DNA from: Sympetrum striolatum
Taxonomy: Eukaryota; Arthropoda; Insecta; Odonata; Libellulidae
DNA: 64,000 nucleotides
NCBI GenBank assembly: GCA_947579665.1
Contig: OX388349.1
Span: 19,748,459-19,812,458 of the forward strand
Direction: 5' to 3'
The notes under the pieces were generated by a model. It made no database searches, was not told the origin of the DNA, and saw nothing but the letters and a program-made list of their open reading frames with translations. Positions within the stretch are counted from its first letter, which is position 1. Each line of letters starts with the position of its first letter. The position numbers were made by a program, and so were the translations under genes. Positions 1 to 11,105 of this stretch are shown here, one piece after another.

Positions 1-1737
1 TATTTATCTCAATTTCATATAACTATTATTAAAAAGTATCTAAAGGAAATTAAGTCAGCCGGGAAGAGATCAACTCGTATTTCTAATGAATGCTATTTCA
101 AATGACCTTTATTGGAGATCGTCACTTGATGGATGAAACCCACACAGGTTTTTTTTTTGTTTTGCAAAGGCCAGGTTTGCGAAATTTGGTTTGATTCGCT
201 GATACACTCTGAAAGGAATGGTCTATTTGTAGATACGCAGATATATGCGACTTTATTTTAGGGCGAACTGGGAAATTGTTCCATCATACACGAAAGACAA
301 TTTGCATTACATTACATTTATTTAGTTTTAATTACAATTGAAAGGAATGTAACATATCCACTAATATTCATTTGTATAGATATGTTGACGAACATTTATT
401 TAGGCCGAGAAACTTTGCAAGCTTTTAATTTGTCCTTCCCCATGCGTTGCTCGGTTACTGTTTCCCACGGCATCGTTAAAGTTAAACATCATATTTTCTA
501 GGCTAACGAGAAGTTTTTTCGTGGAGCGGAGGAAGTTGATGCATCAAACTGTGTTTAGAGTCAACAAAACATCAGATCCAATCAGAACCGTAGCAGATGC
601 ATGTCTGCAATCAGATCCAGGATATTCCGATAATTGGAGATTCAATGCATGATATCAATTCCGCATCGACTTGGTATCATACGAGAGGTAAACACATTCT
701 ACGTCGAACACACTTATGAAAAGTTTGCCCGTGACGTGGATCCCTAGTGTTTGTTTTACCTTTAATTTCTGTTTCTTCGCCACCAATTATGTCTCCATTT
801 TGAGTCTGTAAATATCCTATAATTAGTCGCTACGTTATTTGATGATGTCTTGCCATCGCTCCACTGTAGTGAAAACTTTCAATCATTCACCTCGTGTTCT
901 TTATTTCTTTTCTGTGCACCCTTGTTTTCTTTTCTCTACGCATTCGTTCTTGTATACACCCTTACTATTTGTTCGCTCCTAGGAATCTCTTTACGTCTAA
1001 TGAGCAAACCCTGACTCAGCCATATAGGAGAGTAGGAAAAGATAGGTTGGGATTACAGGAGAGGAGCACCAAATATACTTCCGAGAGGTGACCTTTAAAT
1101 TTAAAAATTCGATAAGAAATCAGGAATCGACCTACGAGAGGACTAGCAATCAATGCAAAGGTCAGTATGTGATTATGTGCTCTGCAGTTCACCAAAGATA
1201 AATCATCAAATATCAACTAATGATCGAATATGACATTTTTCCCTTATGCAGATAAAAAACATACGATCGGTTTTCAAAAGGATTCCATTCTCTTTTTAAA
1301 CGACAAAACCTTCCTGAACCCTTTCTATTTCCTTTCCACTAATCACCTTAAAAGCGTAGATGTGCCGCCTTAAGTTTTGACTTTTGGTTACCTACATGAT
1401 TTATCATTCTACTTGAGGATGACCTAACGACTTAAACCGATTGCGCATTGTCAACAAATGGTGGAAGTTTCAAACTTTGTTTTAGTTTTCATCATGTCTT
1501 CCTTCCACAAAGTAAAAAGCTCTAATTTTTATATTACGTTTCCCTTAATTTGAAACTTGCAAAAATATTGCCATGATTTAGTATTTACTTTGAATCACAC
1601 AAAGTTATTATTGCATTAAATTATTAAAATTTGTATGCCACAAATTTTAAAAGATAAATGTTTGACCCTAGTCCTATTACACCCTATTAAGAATAGACCC
1701 TATTTATACCCTATTAAGAATAAAATCATTTTTAATA
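1..1737. other. AT-rich non-coding DNA, no gene recognised
   Basis: I see no conserved reading frame, RNA gene or clear repeat family here. Small open frames of 65-66 codons near 0.9-1.2 kb overlap on opposite strands and have no recognisable motif. Near its right edge (1681-1723) a short phrase, ACCCTATTAAGAATA, is repeated twice with a shorter partial copy between. This is a minor local duplication just upstream of a SINE. Confidence 0.6.
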
Positions 1738-1877
1738 TAGTCCGGCGTGGTCGGGTATCGAACCCGGGATCTTTCCCGGGATAGCGGAAGATCCTGGGTT
1801 CGATTCCAGGCCCCGTCGGACTTTCTTAAGTCCAGTTTCCCTGGGCATTTTCCTGGGTGCACGCCCTTATGTGCGCC
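1738..1877 (+). mobile_element. tRNA-derived SINE with rearranged head
   Basis: A near-perfect RNA polymerase III B box (GGTTCGATTCC, 1797-1807) is followed by the CCCCGTCGGA 3' side of a tRNA-like acceptor. The tail that follows reads CTGGGTGCACGCCCTTATG and is shared with the SINEs at 29.9 and 50.9 kb, so this is the same family. The usual A-box part is missing. In its place stands GGTATCGAACC (1754-1764), an antisense copy of a B box, so the head folds back on itself. A 72-codon open frame across it is only SINE sequence. Confidence 0.85.
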
Positions 1878-2100
1878 TTATATTAAGTCACCTCAACCCT
1901 TCCCTTGTATTCATTTTAAAAGTTTAAATGCTATAACGAATTCTAGTCCATTAAAATTTCTTTAGCGGTATGTAATGAGCACAGAAAAACCTATGGTTTA
2001 ATCATATACGAGATGCACTAAATAATGGGAATTTTAAGTGAAGAGTAGGAGGATCGACCTATATGCAGAGTAAATACACGCGAGATGTCAAGTTACCCAG

Positions 2101-2127
2101 AAACAATGGTTGTCGCAGCCATTGTTT
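2101..2127. repeat. Hairpin AAACAATGG / CCATTGTTT
   Basis: Two perfect 9-base inverted arms (2101-2109 and 2119-2127) enclose a 9-base loop. The arm word AACAATGG belongs to the AACAAT theme that recurs throughout the window. The hairpin sits about 60 bases before a 34-bp tandem duplication that also carries CAACAAT. Confidence 0.7.
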
Positions 2128-2184
2128 GCAAGACACCGTAACGAACCAATAATGCACGTCGGCGAAAGAAGAATCGAAAGAGAG

Positions 2185-2252
2185 AAGTCAACAATCGGCA
2201 TCCAATAAGCGAGTTAATAAGTCAACAATAGACAGCCAATAAGCGAGTTAAT
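2185..2252 (+). repeat. 34-bp tandem duplication
   Basis: Two adjacent 34-base units (2185-2218 and 2219-2252) both begin AAGTCAACAAT and end CCAATAAGCGAGTTAAT. They differ at four positions in the middle. No coding or RNA function is apparent. The unit contains an AACAAT word and a CCAAT box. Confidence 0.9.
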
Positions 2253-2660
2253 GTCGCCCCAGGGCGGCCGCACAACCGAGGCGGGTCCGTTCTCGGTTTC
2301 ATCAGCGCCGTAATCAGACCGAAGCAACTTTTCCGAGTTTCTTTCTATCGATCCTCTCAGTCGCAATTATGTCCGACGAAAAAGAGAATATTTGTATCAA
2401 ATCCATTAGCTCTCTTCCAGAGTCCGTTACTTTTAATTAACCCATTAGAGTTTTTTGCGAAGGGAAAAATGTACTTCCACAGCCGAATGCATCGAATTAC
2501 CGCCGCAGCGGCTGTTAATTTCCGTCCAATGATTGATTAAGTTCCCAAGTTGCAGCCGAGATTGATGGCTCACTCTTCCATCCTCTCTTTTGAATCGCTC
2601 TGCCCAGGGCCTCGTGAGCCCAAAGAGACGACAGCTACTAACTTAGACTGCCCTGGGCTA
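2253..2660. other. CpG-dense patch
   Basis: This segment has clearly more CpG and GC than its surroundings, for example GGGCGGCCGC and the GCCGCAGCGGC palindrome. A 23-codon frame starting ATGTCCGACGAAAAAGAGAA reads MSDEKENICI but stops quickly and lacks a convincing splice donor, so I do not call it an exon. A candidate regulatory patch is the most that can be said. Confidence 0.35.
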
Positions 2661-3944
2661 ACATATGGATCGCTGGATTATAAAAGTCACGGAACCGCAG
2701 CTATTTCGTTCTGGTTTTCGATATGATTCCATAAAAATTCAGTTATTCCAGTTTCCTTCAGAAGCCTTCGAACCGATTTATTCCGGTATTTTCTCTCGAG
2801 AAATATTGCGTTTTCACTCGCAAATTTTATTATTAATTCTAATTATATAATAAATATTATAACTCTTCTGAAATATTTGTATTACGTACACCTTTATATG
2901 AGATAAAACCTTATGAAAACGTAGATAAATGCCCTATGTTATTTCAAATTTAATAATTATTATAATCATATGAGGTTTATTATAATGTCAGTTGTGTTTA
3001 GTCGGGGCTCATTATTGATGAATACAGCTATAGAAAATTTAGAGAAGAATGAAAACTTGAATCGGAACGAAATAAATTCATAAATATATTAAATAAACAA
3101 ATAACGAATTATTATTATTAGTAAATTATAAATGATTCCCGGTGTAGGCTCAGCGTATTAAACTTTTAAGTTTCCAGTTCGAGTTTGGTTATCCGTTTAT
3201 GTGGCAGCTTTTTTGACTTCAATTGTCCTGATTCCTAAAATAATAGAAAGAAAATAATCAGAATGTTTATTCAGAGAAAAAATAAGAATTAATGCCGTGA
3301 AAATCATTTCCATTTATTCACAATCAAATATTTTCAGATTTATTTTTAACTCTTTTTGCTTCATGCACGCACTACTCACGTTTTAAGTTTCTTCGATTAA
3401 TATTTATTTTAAAATGCATTTACCAAGGATTTACACTGCCCTAAAAAGGGATATAAATATGTTAAAAGGATATATATATATTCTGATTTGTATAGTGAAT
3501 TTCCACAGTTTTCGTGATATTTATATTCTTTTATTTGGCAATCTATCTATCTCTTCTTCCTTCTTTCGTGTACTTATCACAGTTTTCCTTTCTCATCCTT
3601 TCACTTTTTGGGAATTTTTCGAGGTGGAAATATTTTCCGAATCACTTTTTATTTAAACACAATTACTAACCAGACAACCACAAAAACTGCAGAAATAATT
3701 ATTTTCACCATTTCTTAAACGAAGAAACTTTTTCGCATTAGTGAAAATAAAATTAGGAGAAATACGTACGTTGGTGATTAAGAACCAACGCCCTTAACTT
3801 TTTGTAGCTGCGAGTTTAATTTATTTTTTATCACTATCGGTTATATAGAGCTGAATTTTTTCTTGTAATTTTCTTTTAATTACATCGTTTTTATGCGAAG
3901 TAAATCTACGTCGGATTGGTTTCGTGCATGCGATAGAAGACCAA
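2661..3944. other. AT-rich non-coding DNA
   Basis: Very AT-rich sequence with short A/T runs and a small (TA)n tract near 3470. The 80-codon frame at 3414-3656 is rich in Phe, Ile and Leu as expected from random AT/pyrimidine DNA and shows no motif. Nothing else recognised. Confidence 0.55.
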
Positions 3945-4075
3945 AGTGCGGCTGGATTGTTTAAGATGCGGCCTAACGGTATATGCGATATACTATTCGT
4001 GCGGCCTGTACACACGCCCTCATACATGCGGTCTGTGGACCATACATATGGCCTACGTATGTGGCCTACGACGTC
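3945..4075 (+). repeat. Diverged minisatellite with ATGCGGCCT/TATGGCCTA units
   Basis: The words GATGCGGCCTAACG, GTGCGGCCTGTAC, ATGCGGTCTGTGG, TATGGCCTACG and TGTGGCCTACG follow one another at intervals of about 15-35 bases. This indicates an old, heavily mutated tandem array. Its GC content and CpG density differ from the flanks. No function is visible. Confidence 0.6.
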
Positions 4076-4836
4076 CTTTTAAAACATGGATCCCATAGAG
4101 CCTGCCCATTCCACGAGGTGCAATTGCTAATTGGGCGGATTTATCGCTCGCAAGCCGGCCCTGGCGTGGACACTTGAGAGGATGCCACTTCCGCCCCCGC
4201 ACAATTCCCACGCCGAGCTTCGAACCCGTGGTCACCTGGGAGGGAGGAAATCACACCGGCGTCATCCGAGCCATAATTTGTAGGTGGCAGGTGTGTGGGC
4301 CAGGTGCTTTCCTCAAGAAAGACCGAACATGAGGAGTTACTTAGCGAAGGCTCTCTCTTATCGATCCAGGCCTCGCCCACAATTCACAGCGCAATCTGAT
4401 GCTTCAATTCCGTTCTTTCGGTGGATTTTCTCCCTCCTTTTCCTGCATTCCATTGGAATCCATTTCACGCACTTTATGTTATTCATAATTTTCCCAAAAG
4501 AAAAAATTCGAACTTTTTAGGTTCATATTCACGTCATTCAAAGTTCATTTTTTTAAACTTCAGGTCGTCACATTGTTTAATAATTATTTATTGCATTGTT
4601 CATAGGGAAAGAATTGTCAACAATTAAACTAATATTATTGTTACGATAATCATTTTCTTCTCATTACCGTCATCATCGGCTCATTGTTGCATCCAATCTG
4701 ATTATTGTAAATCATTATAAATTAAATCTGTGGAATCCTAGATACTTGGTGGAATTTCTTTTAGAATTGACTGTAAATAAATTTAATACTACAAACCTTA
4801 ATATCGCATGCCTATCCTTTCACTGCACTTTATAAG

Positions 4837-4876
4837 GTTTCCGATCATCAACTTTAAGGTGGCATATCCTCTTCAG
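4837..4876 (-). other. CTGAAGA...GAAAC core, hammerhead-like skeleton without arms
   Basis: On the minus strand CTGAAGA (4876-4870) is followed 28 bases later by GAAAC (4841-4837). This is the same pair of words found at the centre of the fold-back elements at 13.5, 27.1 and 51.6 kb, although there CTGA[A/T]GA is followed by TG. Here the intervening segment is longer and no inverted arms flank it. It may be a relic or chance. Confidence 0.3.
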
Positions 4877-5470
4877 GTTACGATCTCAACATGAGCTACC
4901 CATAATCAATTACTCCTTGTAATTTTCAGCAAAAAACGTTTCCATCTTAATTTTCGTTTCACTTAAAAAAAGACGAAATAGGAATGCCCAACACTCTATA
5001 TCAGCCCCAACCTAAAAGTCTTTATTTATCGTTAAAACGTTTTTAAGTGTTAGAGCCATCAACCTGCTAACTCCCGCCCTTGATTAACTATGAATAGTTG
5101 ATAGTAATTATCAATATCTTTTTCTCACGTGAGATAGTATGATATACTTTTTAAAAGATTTCATTAGCTGTTTTCCATGTCCTCTCAAACATTCGTATCC
5201 ATTTTGTCTTATTTTGCGAAGTCCGAATTGACACAATCGCACCACGGTATGGTTTATCAGGAGGTGCTATTTACTCTTCAATATACATTTTTTCTTAATA
5301 TAACGTCATAGAAAGCTTATTAATTAATCGTTTTCGATTCCGGTTTTATAAATGCGAAAGAAAACAATGTATTTATAGTATTCGTATTTCTCTCTTGTTT
5401 TGTATACTGTTAACATTTTTATGTTATTTATTCAAACATAACTGTAAATAAAGATACCTCGCTTTACACA
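4877..5470. other. AT-rich non-coding DNA
   Basis: No reading frame, RNA gene or repeat family could be recognised in this stretch. Confidence 0.5.
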
Positions 5471-5745
5471 AGATAAGCGATAATCACAACAATGGAAACG
5501 CGTTACGATAAACAATGTAGCAAACAATACTGGAATCAATTATATTGGAATCATTCTGTTTACTGCAAGTAATACAACAATCTATACATTTTTGCATAAA
5601 CAATGCAGGTACATAATATTATCGTTGTAAAATGGACAGTAGTCAATTTACAATACATTGTATTAATAAAAACTCTACTACAATCCAATCATGTAGCTAA
5701 CAATTTCAGTTCTGCGAAAATTACAGCAATGTTCCTATTTGCAGT
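5471..5745 (+). repeat. AACAAT-word cluster
   Basis: AACAAT or ACAAT words recur at irregular 20-60 base spacing: CACAACAATGG, AAACAATGTAGC, AAACAATACTGG, TACAACAATC, AAACAATGCAGG and others. The pattern suggests an ancient, decayed minisatellite related to the cluster at 7.1-7.4 kb, where AAACAATGTAGC reappears. Confidence 0.55.
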
Positions 5746-7119
5746 GCTACTGCAAAACTTATAGCCGTTCTAGATCCGTCCCTTTTGGCAAAGTCGTAGA
5801 AATGCCTCACCATTTCGATGTCACACTTTTCTAATCGCGTTTGGGAAAAGGCGGCATTTCATCGTTCCGTATATGGGTTTGGTGGGAGAGAGAAAAAAAG
5901 CAGTGTGTTTGTCCACGGATCACTTGGCTGTCACCGTCACGCCCTCCGATGCTAAGAGAAAGAGATGTCTGCAGCAATGAATGCATCGCAAACGCCACTC
6001 ACAAAGTCGAGCGAAGACCTTTTCCCAAACACTGCGATACTTCTTCTGCCGGTTTTTGCGGAGGAAAATTTCGGCTGTGTCTCTAACAATGGTTCCCTTG
6101 ACAACGGGAAAGGACAGATCTTGCTTGCGACTTGCAGGGTACAGATGTAAGTGTAGATGTTGGTGAAATGGATACAATATATTTGACTATTTGTCCCGTA
6201 CGGTCCCGGTTTGGTGATATCGTCCTGGTCGATCATTCAATTAGTACCGATTTTTTCTAAAAGAGTCAATAAATAAAAGTGGCACTTCCTGAAAAGAAAA
6301 CTAAATCAAAGATTACACCTAAACTAATATTTAATAATTTGAGCATAAATAATTGCTTCTTAACTTATAAAATTAACAAAAAGATCATTTTAAAGTGACG
6401 TCGCTGTTTTTCTAATAAATCTCTTCAAAATTCTGCAAGTTCCTAGTTATAATCTCAGGATATAACGTACAACTTGGAAACATTATGTTCGTATCATTCC
6501 TCCCTCTCTCCTAATATTTATCAATTATAGGTTAGATTTATGTATTTCCGTTCGTAACGGACAAATGAAGTAAATAACTAGCCTAGTTGGCAATTAAACA
6601 CACATTATATTTAACCCTTGCATATATCATGGATATAAGGGAGAACATGAAGACGAAGGTAATGGAAAAAGAATAAATTTTTCAAGTAATTGAGGTGAGG
6701 ACGTTCGCTAGGGAATTACAGGAACCTATCCTAAGGTAAGAAGACTTACGATGAAATCGCTGTCGACAACTTTGCCTCCGGGGAAGCACTGATCCAGCTG
6801 TCGTTTTCGGCTCAACCTGGATAGAAATCAAATCACATGATTGATTTTTACGGAGTGGTGAAGGAAGCCTTGCACTTTTAAAAATTCGTCGAGTTGAATT
6901 AGGTTAACTTTAGGCTTCCTCTCTTATTTTAACACGATAAGGGGATATATTCTAAAAATTTCGTGTACGTGAATTGCTAATCAAACTGGAAATGTGACGA
7001 ATCTAGATTATGATACGTTGCCGATCTTCGATACTACGCTGACGCAATTCTCCAATTAATATTGCTTCTGCGAACGATAAAAATGCGCGAGTAGACATAG
7101 GAACAGCGTCTCCTTTAAC
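5746..7119. other. Non-coding DNA with a moderately CpG-rich centre (5.84-6.15 kb)
   Basis: Open frames of 61-94 codons overlap on both strands between 5841 and 6236, which is the signature of GC-richer DNA rather than of a gene. No domain or splice pattern could be recognised. The rest is ordinary AT-rich sequence. Confidence 0.5.
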
Positions 7120-7402
7120 AATATTAGTACGATAAATAATACAGCAATCACTATAGCTCAGAACCATAGAAATTTCACTTAGTGAATATTGCTAATGCAA
7201 GCTATAAAAAATAGTAGAGTAGTTTGAGTAGTAACACAGTATTTCCATAAACAATATAACCGTATACACTCGTTGTTATTTACAAGTTGCTATAAGTAAC
7301 ACAACAATGTAGGCTCGGAACCTTAGATACCCTTACTAAACAAAGTCAAACAAAACGGAAGCTTTGTTGTAAACAATGTAGCTACAAACGGTACAACAAT
7401 GA
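7120..7402 (+). repeat. AACAAT-word cluster
   Basis: Contains AACAATATTAG, ATAAACAATATAAC, CACAACAATGTAGG, GTAAACAATGTAGC and GTACAACAATGAA. The shared extension AACAATGTAG links it with the cluster at 5.5 kb and with the ~20-bp minisatellite at 45.0 kb. Confidence 0.55.
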
Positions 7403-8483
7403 ATACTTTTCACTTTGAGCACAGTTTCGTTACTGTAACAGAAAACTTTCTAGGATTCAGAGCAAAACTGACAGACCCCTCGGTGGTCTTTTATCCCTCG
7501 TCTAATTGCATTCCGCCCTCATTGCATGAGTTTGTGAAATATTTTCCCGACCACACTTGCGGTCTCCACGACTTGCAGGTGGTCGCACAATGTCCAGATT
7601 GCCATATTTTCATAAAAATTTGACCTAGTTTTATTCCAAAGGTTGTTGGTTTCGTTGGTCTGTCTTTACGGTGGATAAAAGAAAATTAATAATTTTTTTT
7701 AATGAAAATTAATGTTTTCTTCATATTTACTTCGTTTTGAAATGTAATAGGATTCCTTCCTCTATCATAGACATAAGTATTAATTAATGACTTTTGGCTA
7801 TATATGCAGGAACATATCTATGCTATGCTGAAAAAAAAAACAAAATTTGTTGAAAGCCTGATTATGAGTTAACTTACTCGAAATCCGTCGCATTATTTTT
7901 CAAGTATATTTTCTGTTGACTCAGTCAGATTGTGTTTTCTTTCGACTGACATAAATATTATTATCGTAATCATGATTTTTTCTTGTAAAATTAATTCTGA
8001 TTATGACACTTAATCGACCTTATTCTCCAGATGGTATTATACCTTGATATTTCAAGTTTTCATTTTGGAATTCATTTCGGTATTTTATTATATTGTATTT
8101 CTTACTTCTTCATGCAGATACCAAGGATACTTAAAGTCGTTAAACCTTAAATGTTTTTAACCCCTAATAAATCGGTTGCTATTTTAATAACAAGGTGTAG
8201 TTGCATGTCTCTAAACAAATGATAGTCCATGAGGGAAATATGAATGATTTCTGAGGGTGAGAAAGATAGAGGAAAAGTTCGTCGAATTTGGTCCATGAGA
8301 TGCTGAAGAGATGTTCGTAGATCCACGAATGAAAGGGAATGCGCGGAAAGATGTGCGAATATAAAATGCACGTGTGTGTGAGAGAGAGGATGCGTACAGG
8401 GATAGGATGGAGTACTGTGAACAAACGAGCCAGCTTACTCCTGGAAGGTATAACAAAATTCATTTATGTCAATGTGTATAATA
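7403..8483. other. AT-rich non-coding DNA
   Basis: No gene recognised. Overlapping minus-strand frames of 74-94 codons at 8.15-8.46 kb run in several frames at once and have no motif, so they are treated as chance. Confidence 0.5.
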
Positions 8484-8610
8484 CCGGCTGCGGTGGCGAA
8501 GTGGTTAGCGTGCTAGCACTCCAACGCCTTGGGTTCGAATCCCGGTTAGTCGGATGTTTTTGGGTGGTTGGATTGTTTTGTGTGTTTGTTAATAGTAATA
8601 ATAATTGAAA
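8484..8610 (+). mobile_element. tRNA-derived SINE, second family
   Basis: A tRNA-like head of about 70 bases has an A box TGGCGAAGTGG (8494-8504) and B box GGTTCGAATCC (8532-8542). The acceptor-like ends are CCGGCT at the start and AGTCGG at the end. The anticodon arm is irregular and no intact tRNA cloverleaf is evident, so this is a SINE rather than a tRNA gene. A T/G-rich body ending in an AATAATAATAATTG-like stretch follows. The head differs from the SINE family at 1.7, 29.9 and 51.0 kb. Confidence 0.85.
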
Positions 8611-8870
8611 TGGATGTAATTGGGATCTCTCTGTTTCCATTAGAGAAGTTTTATTAATGTTTGAACTTTATCTGGAAATATGTGAAAACAGCAATCGCTT
8701 TTATAAATCAAATGGATAACTGAATACTTGTTAGTAGCTGTTTTATCCGCTCAAACATTTCGGGTCAAGAGCATCTCTCAATTGGTAACCCCGGCTGTCT
8801 GGGAGCAGCATCTGTGAATCCCTCGCATCTCTCGGTCACGCATCCTCAAGCGTCTCCCCCTTTACCCCTC

Positions 8871-8946
8871 CGCGCATGCGCAGATGGGCCCTGCGCGGTG
8901 GCGGTGCGCACGGGAGACGGGGCGTCCACGTGCGGGAAGGGCCTCA
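8871..8946 (+). promoter_or_regulatory. Candidate TATA-less promoter: NRF-1 site, E-box, TCAGT initiator
   Basis: Within a CpG-rich block lie GCGCATGCGC (8872-8881), which is the palindromic NRF-1/erect-wing binding motif, and CACGTG (8927-8932), a canonical E-box. TCAGT follows at 8944-8948 and is the consensus arthropod initiator, with the A at 8946 as predicted start. No TATA box is seen at -30. The order and spacing are typical of broadly active arthropod promoters. That transcription really starts here is an inference. Confidence 0.55.
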
Positions 8947-9200
8947 GTGAGAACTGGTTGACCGACGGGAGTGTGTGTTCGTGTGTGGGACCCGAGGATT
9001 TTTTTCAACGAGTTCCAAGTCTTCCCGAAAGTGCGTGCGAAACAAGTGTCTGTTGCGAAAAGTGCATCTTCCCATTAAGTGGATAACCTCGCTGGGAGAG
9101 GTAGTGTGTTGTCGTGATTCACGGAAAGTGAATGGTGCACCACAAGCCCGGATTCCCTCCTCCGTGGATGCCCTGAGAGCGACGCCTTGGACTGGATAAG
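8946..9200 (+). other. Candidate non-coding first exon
   Basis: The segment from the TCAGT initiator to a strong splice donor (AAG|GTGAGCC, GT at 9201-9202) is about 255 bases long. It is GC- and CpG-rich and richer in GTG/AAG words than its surroundings, as 5' untranslated exons often are. A 74-codon frame (8975-9199) fills most of it and happens to end at the donor. It has no recognisable domain, so I favour untranslated leader over coding. The gene it would belong to cannot be named, and no second exon was recognised downstream. Confidence 0.45.
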
Positions 9201-10019
9201 GTGAGCCTTCGGCCATTGCCGTCTCTCCCCACCACCTCCACATTTCCGTTGAGGATTCAAGTGGGAGGCTATTACCTTGGCCGTCTCCTCCGGATGTGTT
9301 TTTCTTCGTTTATTCAGATTTAGTCGTTGCCAAGGGTTCTTATCCTCAGAGATTCACTCTCTGAGCGGGTTGTAAAATTCCCCCCATAGAGATGAGTTGC
9401 TATGTTACGACCTAGGTGTTTGTATCCAGCATCCGAGAGGGGCAGGGGGTGCATAAACCGGTCCATAATCCCACCCGGTTACCGTCGCGCATCGTTCGCG
9501 GATAAAATTTTGAATGGACCACCGCAAACATCTGTTTCCCTTTTGCATCTCGCAGTATCTGATCGGCCCACGGACCTGGGCGGACGCAGTACATCTGCTG
9601 CGTCTTTGGAGGATTAATCCCTGAATTTATGGACCGAATTCTGCCGAAGTTTCGATCCTCTTTCATTATCTGATCGTAGTTTTACGCCCTTAAATATCTC
9701 CAGCCCGTTTTCAGTTTTGTGGGAGAGGCGTTGTAAGACCGTATCCTCGCCCGGTTGAGTCGCGGTCATTGTTTTTGTTACCGTGGCCGTTGTTTGGGAT
9801 ACGTCCCTTCTCTGTGGCTTTTCTAGTTCATGGGTTTAACACGTCTGCGCCGTGCAGCTTACCCACACTTTCGTGGCGAATGCCTCGTATTTCTGGCCAT
9901 CCAAAGCCTTCGAAATTCATGGATCGCTTTCGAGGAAACTTCTCCCCGAGTTTGAGTCACTCGCGTGTTTGGCTGAGGGCTGAATTACCTGCGGCAGAGT
10001 AGATTGCCTTCCCGGAATG
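9201..10019 (+). other. CpG-rich sequence downstream of the candidate donor
   Basis: Still clearly richer in CG than the bulk of the window, with small overlapping frames on both strands at 9.4-9.67 kb. I interpret it as the start of the first intron and the downstream part of a promoter-associated CpG domain. No exon or repeat is recognised. Confidence 0.4.
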
Positions 10020-10165
10020 TGGATTTGATAGTTGTAGCATTGTTGCTGGGTATTGTAGTAGAGCGTTGTAGCCGTCTATTGTTGGATAATCTAATTGTAG
10101 GGTTTCGTTTATTCGTATTGTTGCTGCGTATTACTCAAGTGCATTGTTTAGTATTGTCGCCATCC
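10020..10165 (-). repeat. ATTGTTG-word cluster
   Basis: GCATTGTTGCTGG, GTATTGTAG, CTATTGTTGG, GTATTGTTGCTG, GCATTGTTTAG and GTATTGTCGCC succeed each other at intervals of about 15-40 bases. This is the complement of the AACAAT theme. It lies in the putative first intron, within GC-richer sequence. Confidence 0.6.
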
Positions 10166-11031
10166 TTTGTCGTATCACAGGGCTATCTTTAGCGTATACA
10201 TAACTCGTACGGACGCTGTTTAGACGGTGTGTTGCTATCCGTCCGCTGTTGTCAACTGAAGTCAGTATCAGCTTTCCTCCGTGGCTCGTGTTCCCCCCGC
10301 AATAACCCACGTCTGCATTGATACTCCGCAGGCCGCCCGTCGGCGTGTGGAAGGCGGTGTAAACATTAATCATATTTGTATTTCACCATCGCCGTGAAAA
10401 AACGAGTTTAGAGAACACCTCTCTAACACTACTCTCATTGTCGGTTCGAAGTTCGCTGGAAGGTGCTATAATTATGTCTTCCGTACTTTCCTCTTATTTA
10501 TATAACTGCCTTATCCCCCGTTTGAACTCCTTTCTTTCCCAACTTGCGTCAGAGGGCATTTTAGCACCGCTCGCTGTTTTATCGTGTTTTTTTTTGCGTG
10601 AGGCGTACCACCCTTTCACCTTTCCGAGTTAGCGGATGCAGGTTTCATCTGCCGGATCCCACATACTTGCCGCCTGTTTTGTAACTGTCTGGGAGACGGA
10701 CGGGCATCGCTTTCAAACTTTCTCGTTGCACTTCTCAATATTCCGATGCTATACGTGGCGATCGTTCATGTTGCTATAGTAACGCTCTCAGAATTAGCTC
10801 GGCTTATTAAAGGTGTCTCGGGACGTGTGCCTATTAGAGGAGAAATTGTTAAATAAATAAATAAAGTTTTTGCTGTATTGTTAAATCGCCAACGTTCACC
10901 GAGTCCATTGTTGTTGGACATTGTCGCAACAATTCCAAATAACTCGATATTTTGTTTCTAACACTTCATGAACTTTTCACATTTCTATTCTCCGCAACTG
11001 GTCCATCCTCCACTTTTTCTCACGTAAGCCT
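10166..11031. other. Non-coding DNA, moderately CpG-rich
   Basis: No conserved frame. An (AATA)n tract lies at about 10852-10864, followed at 10.87-10.94 kb by a small group of ATTGTT/AACAAT words including the palindromic phrase TTGTTGTTGGACATTGTCGC. Confidence 0.45.
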
Positions 11032-11105
11032 TTGCCGGGAATCGAACCCAATATCCCTTTCACGGAAAACGATTGCGTTACCTGCTCGTCTATCCGTGGG
11101 TCGTT
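11032..11105 (-). mobile_element. tRNA-like SINE head
   Basis: On the minus strand a B box GGTTCGATTCC (11048-11038) ends in CCCGGCA, with an A-box-like TAGACGAGCAGG some 40 bases before it. No clear body follows. It is a SINE head or tRNA pseudogene and not an intact tRNA, because the acceptor arms do not pair well. Confidence 0.7.

Noticed and set aside
4190..4260. Minus-strand B box GGTTCGAAGC within a GC-rich stretch
   Set aside because: The match is partial, no A box is found at tRNA spacing, and the flanks do not resemble any SINE in the window.
8484..8553. Functional tRNA gene
   Set aside because: A and B boxes are good, but the anticodon arm does not fold into a seven-base loop and a SINE-type body follows.
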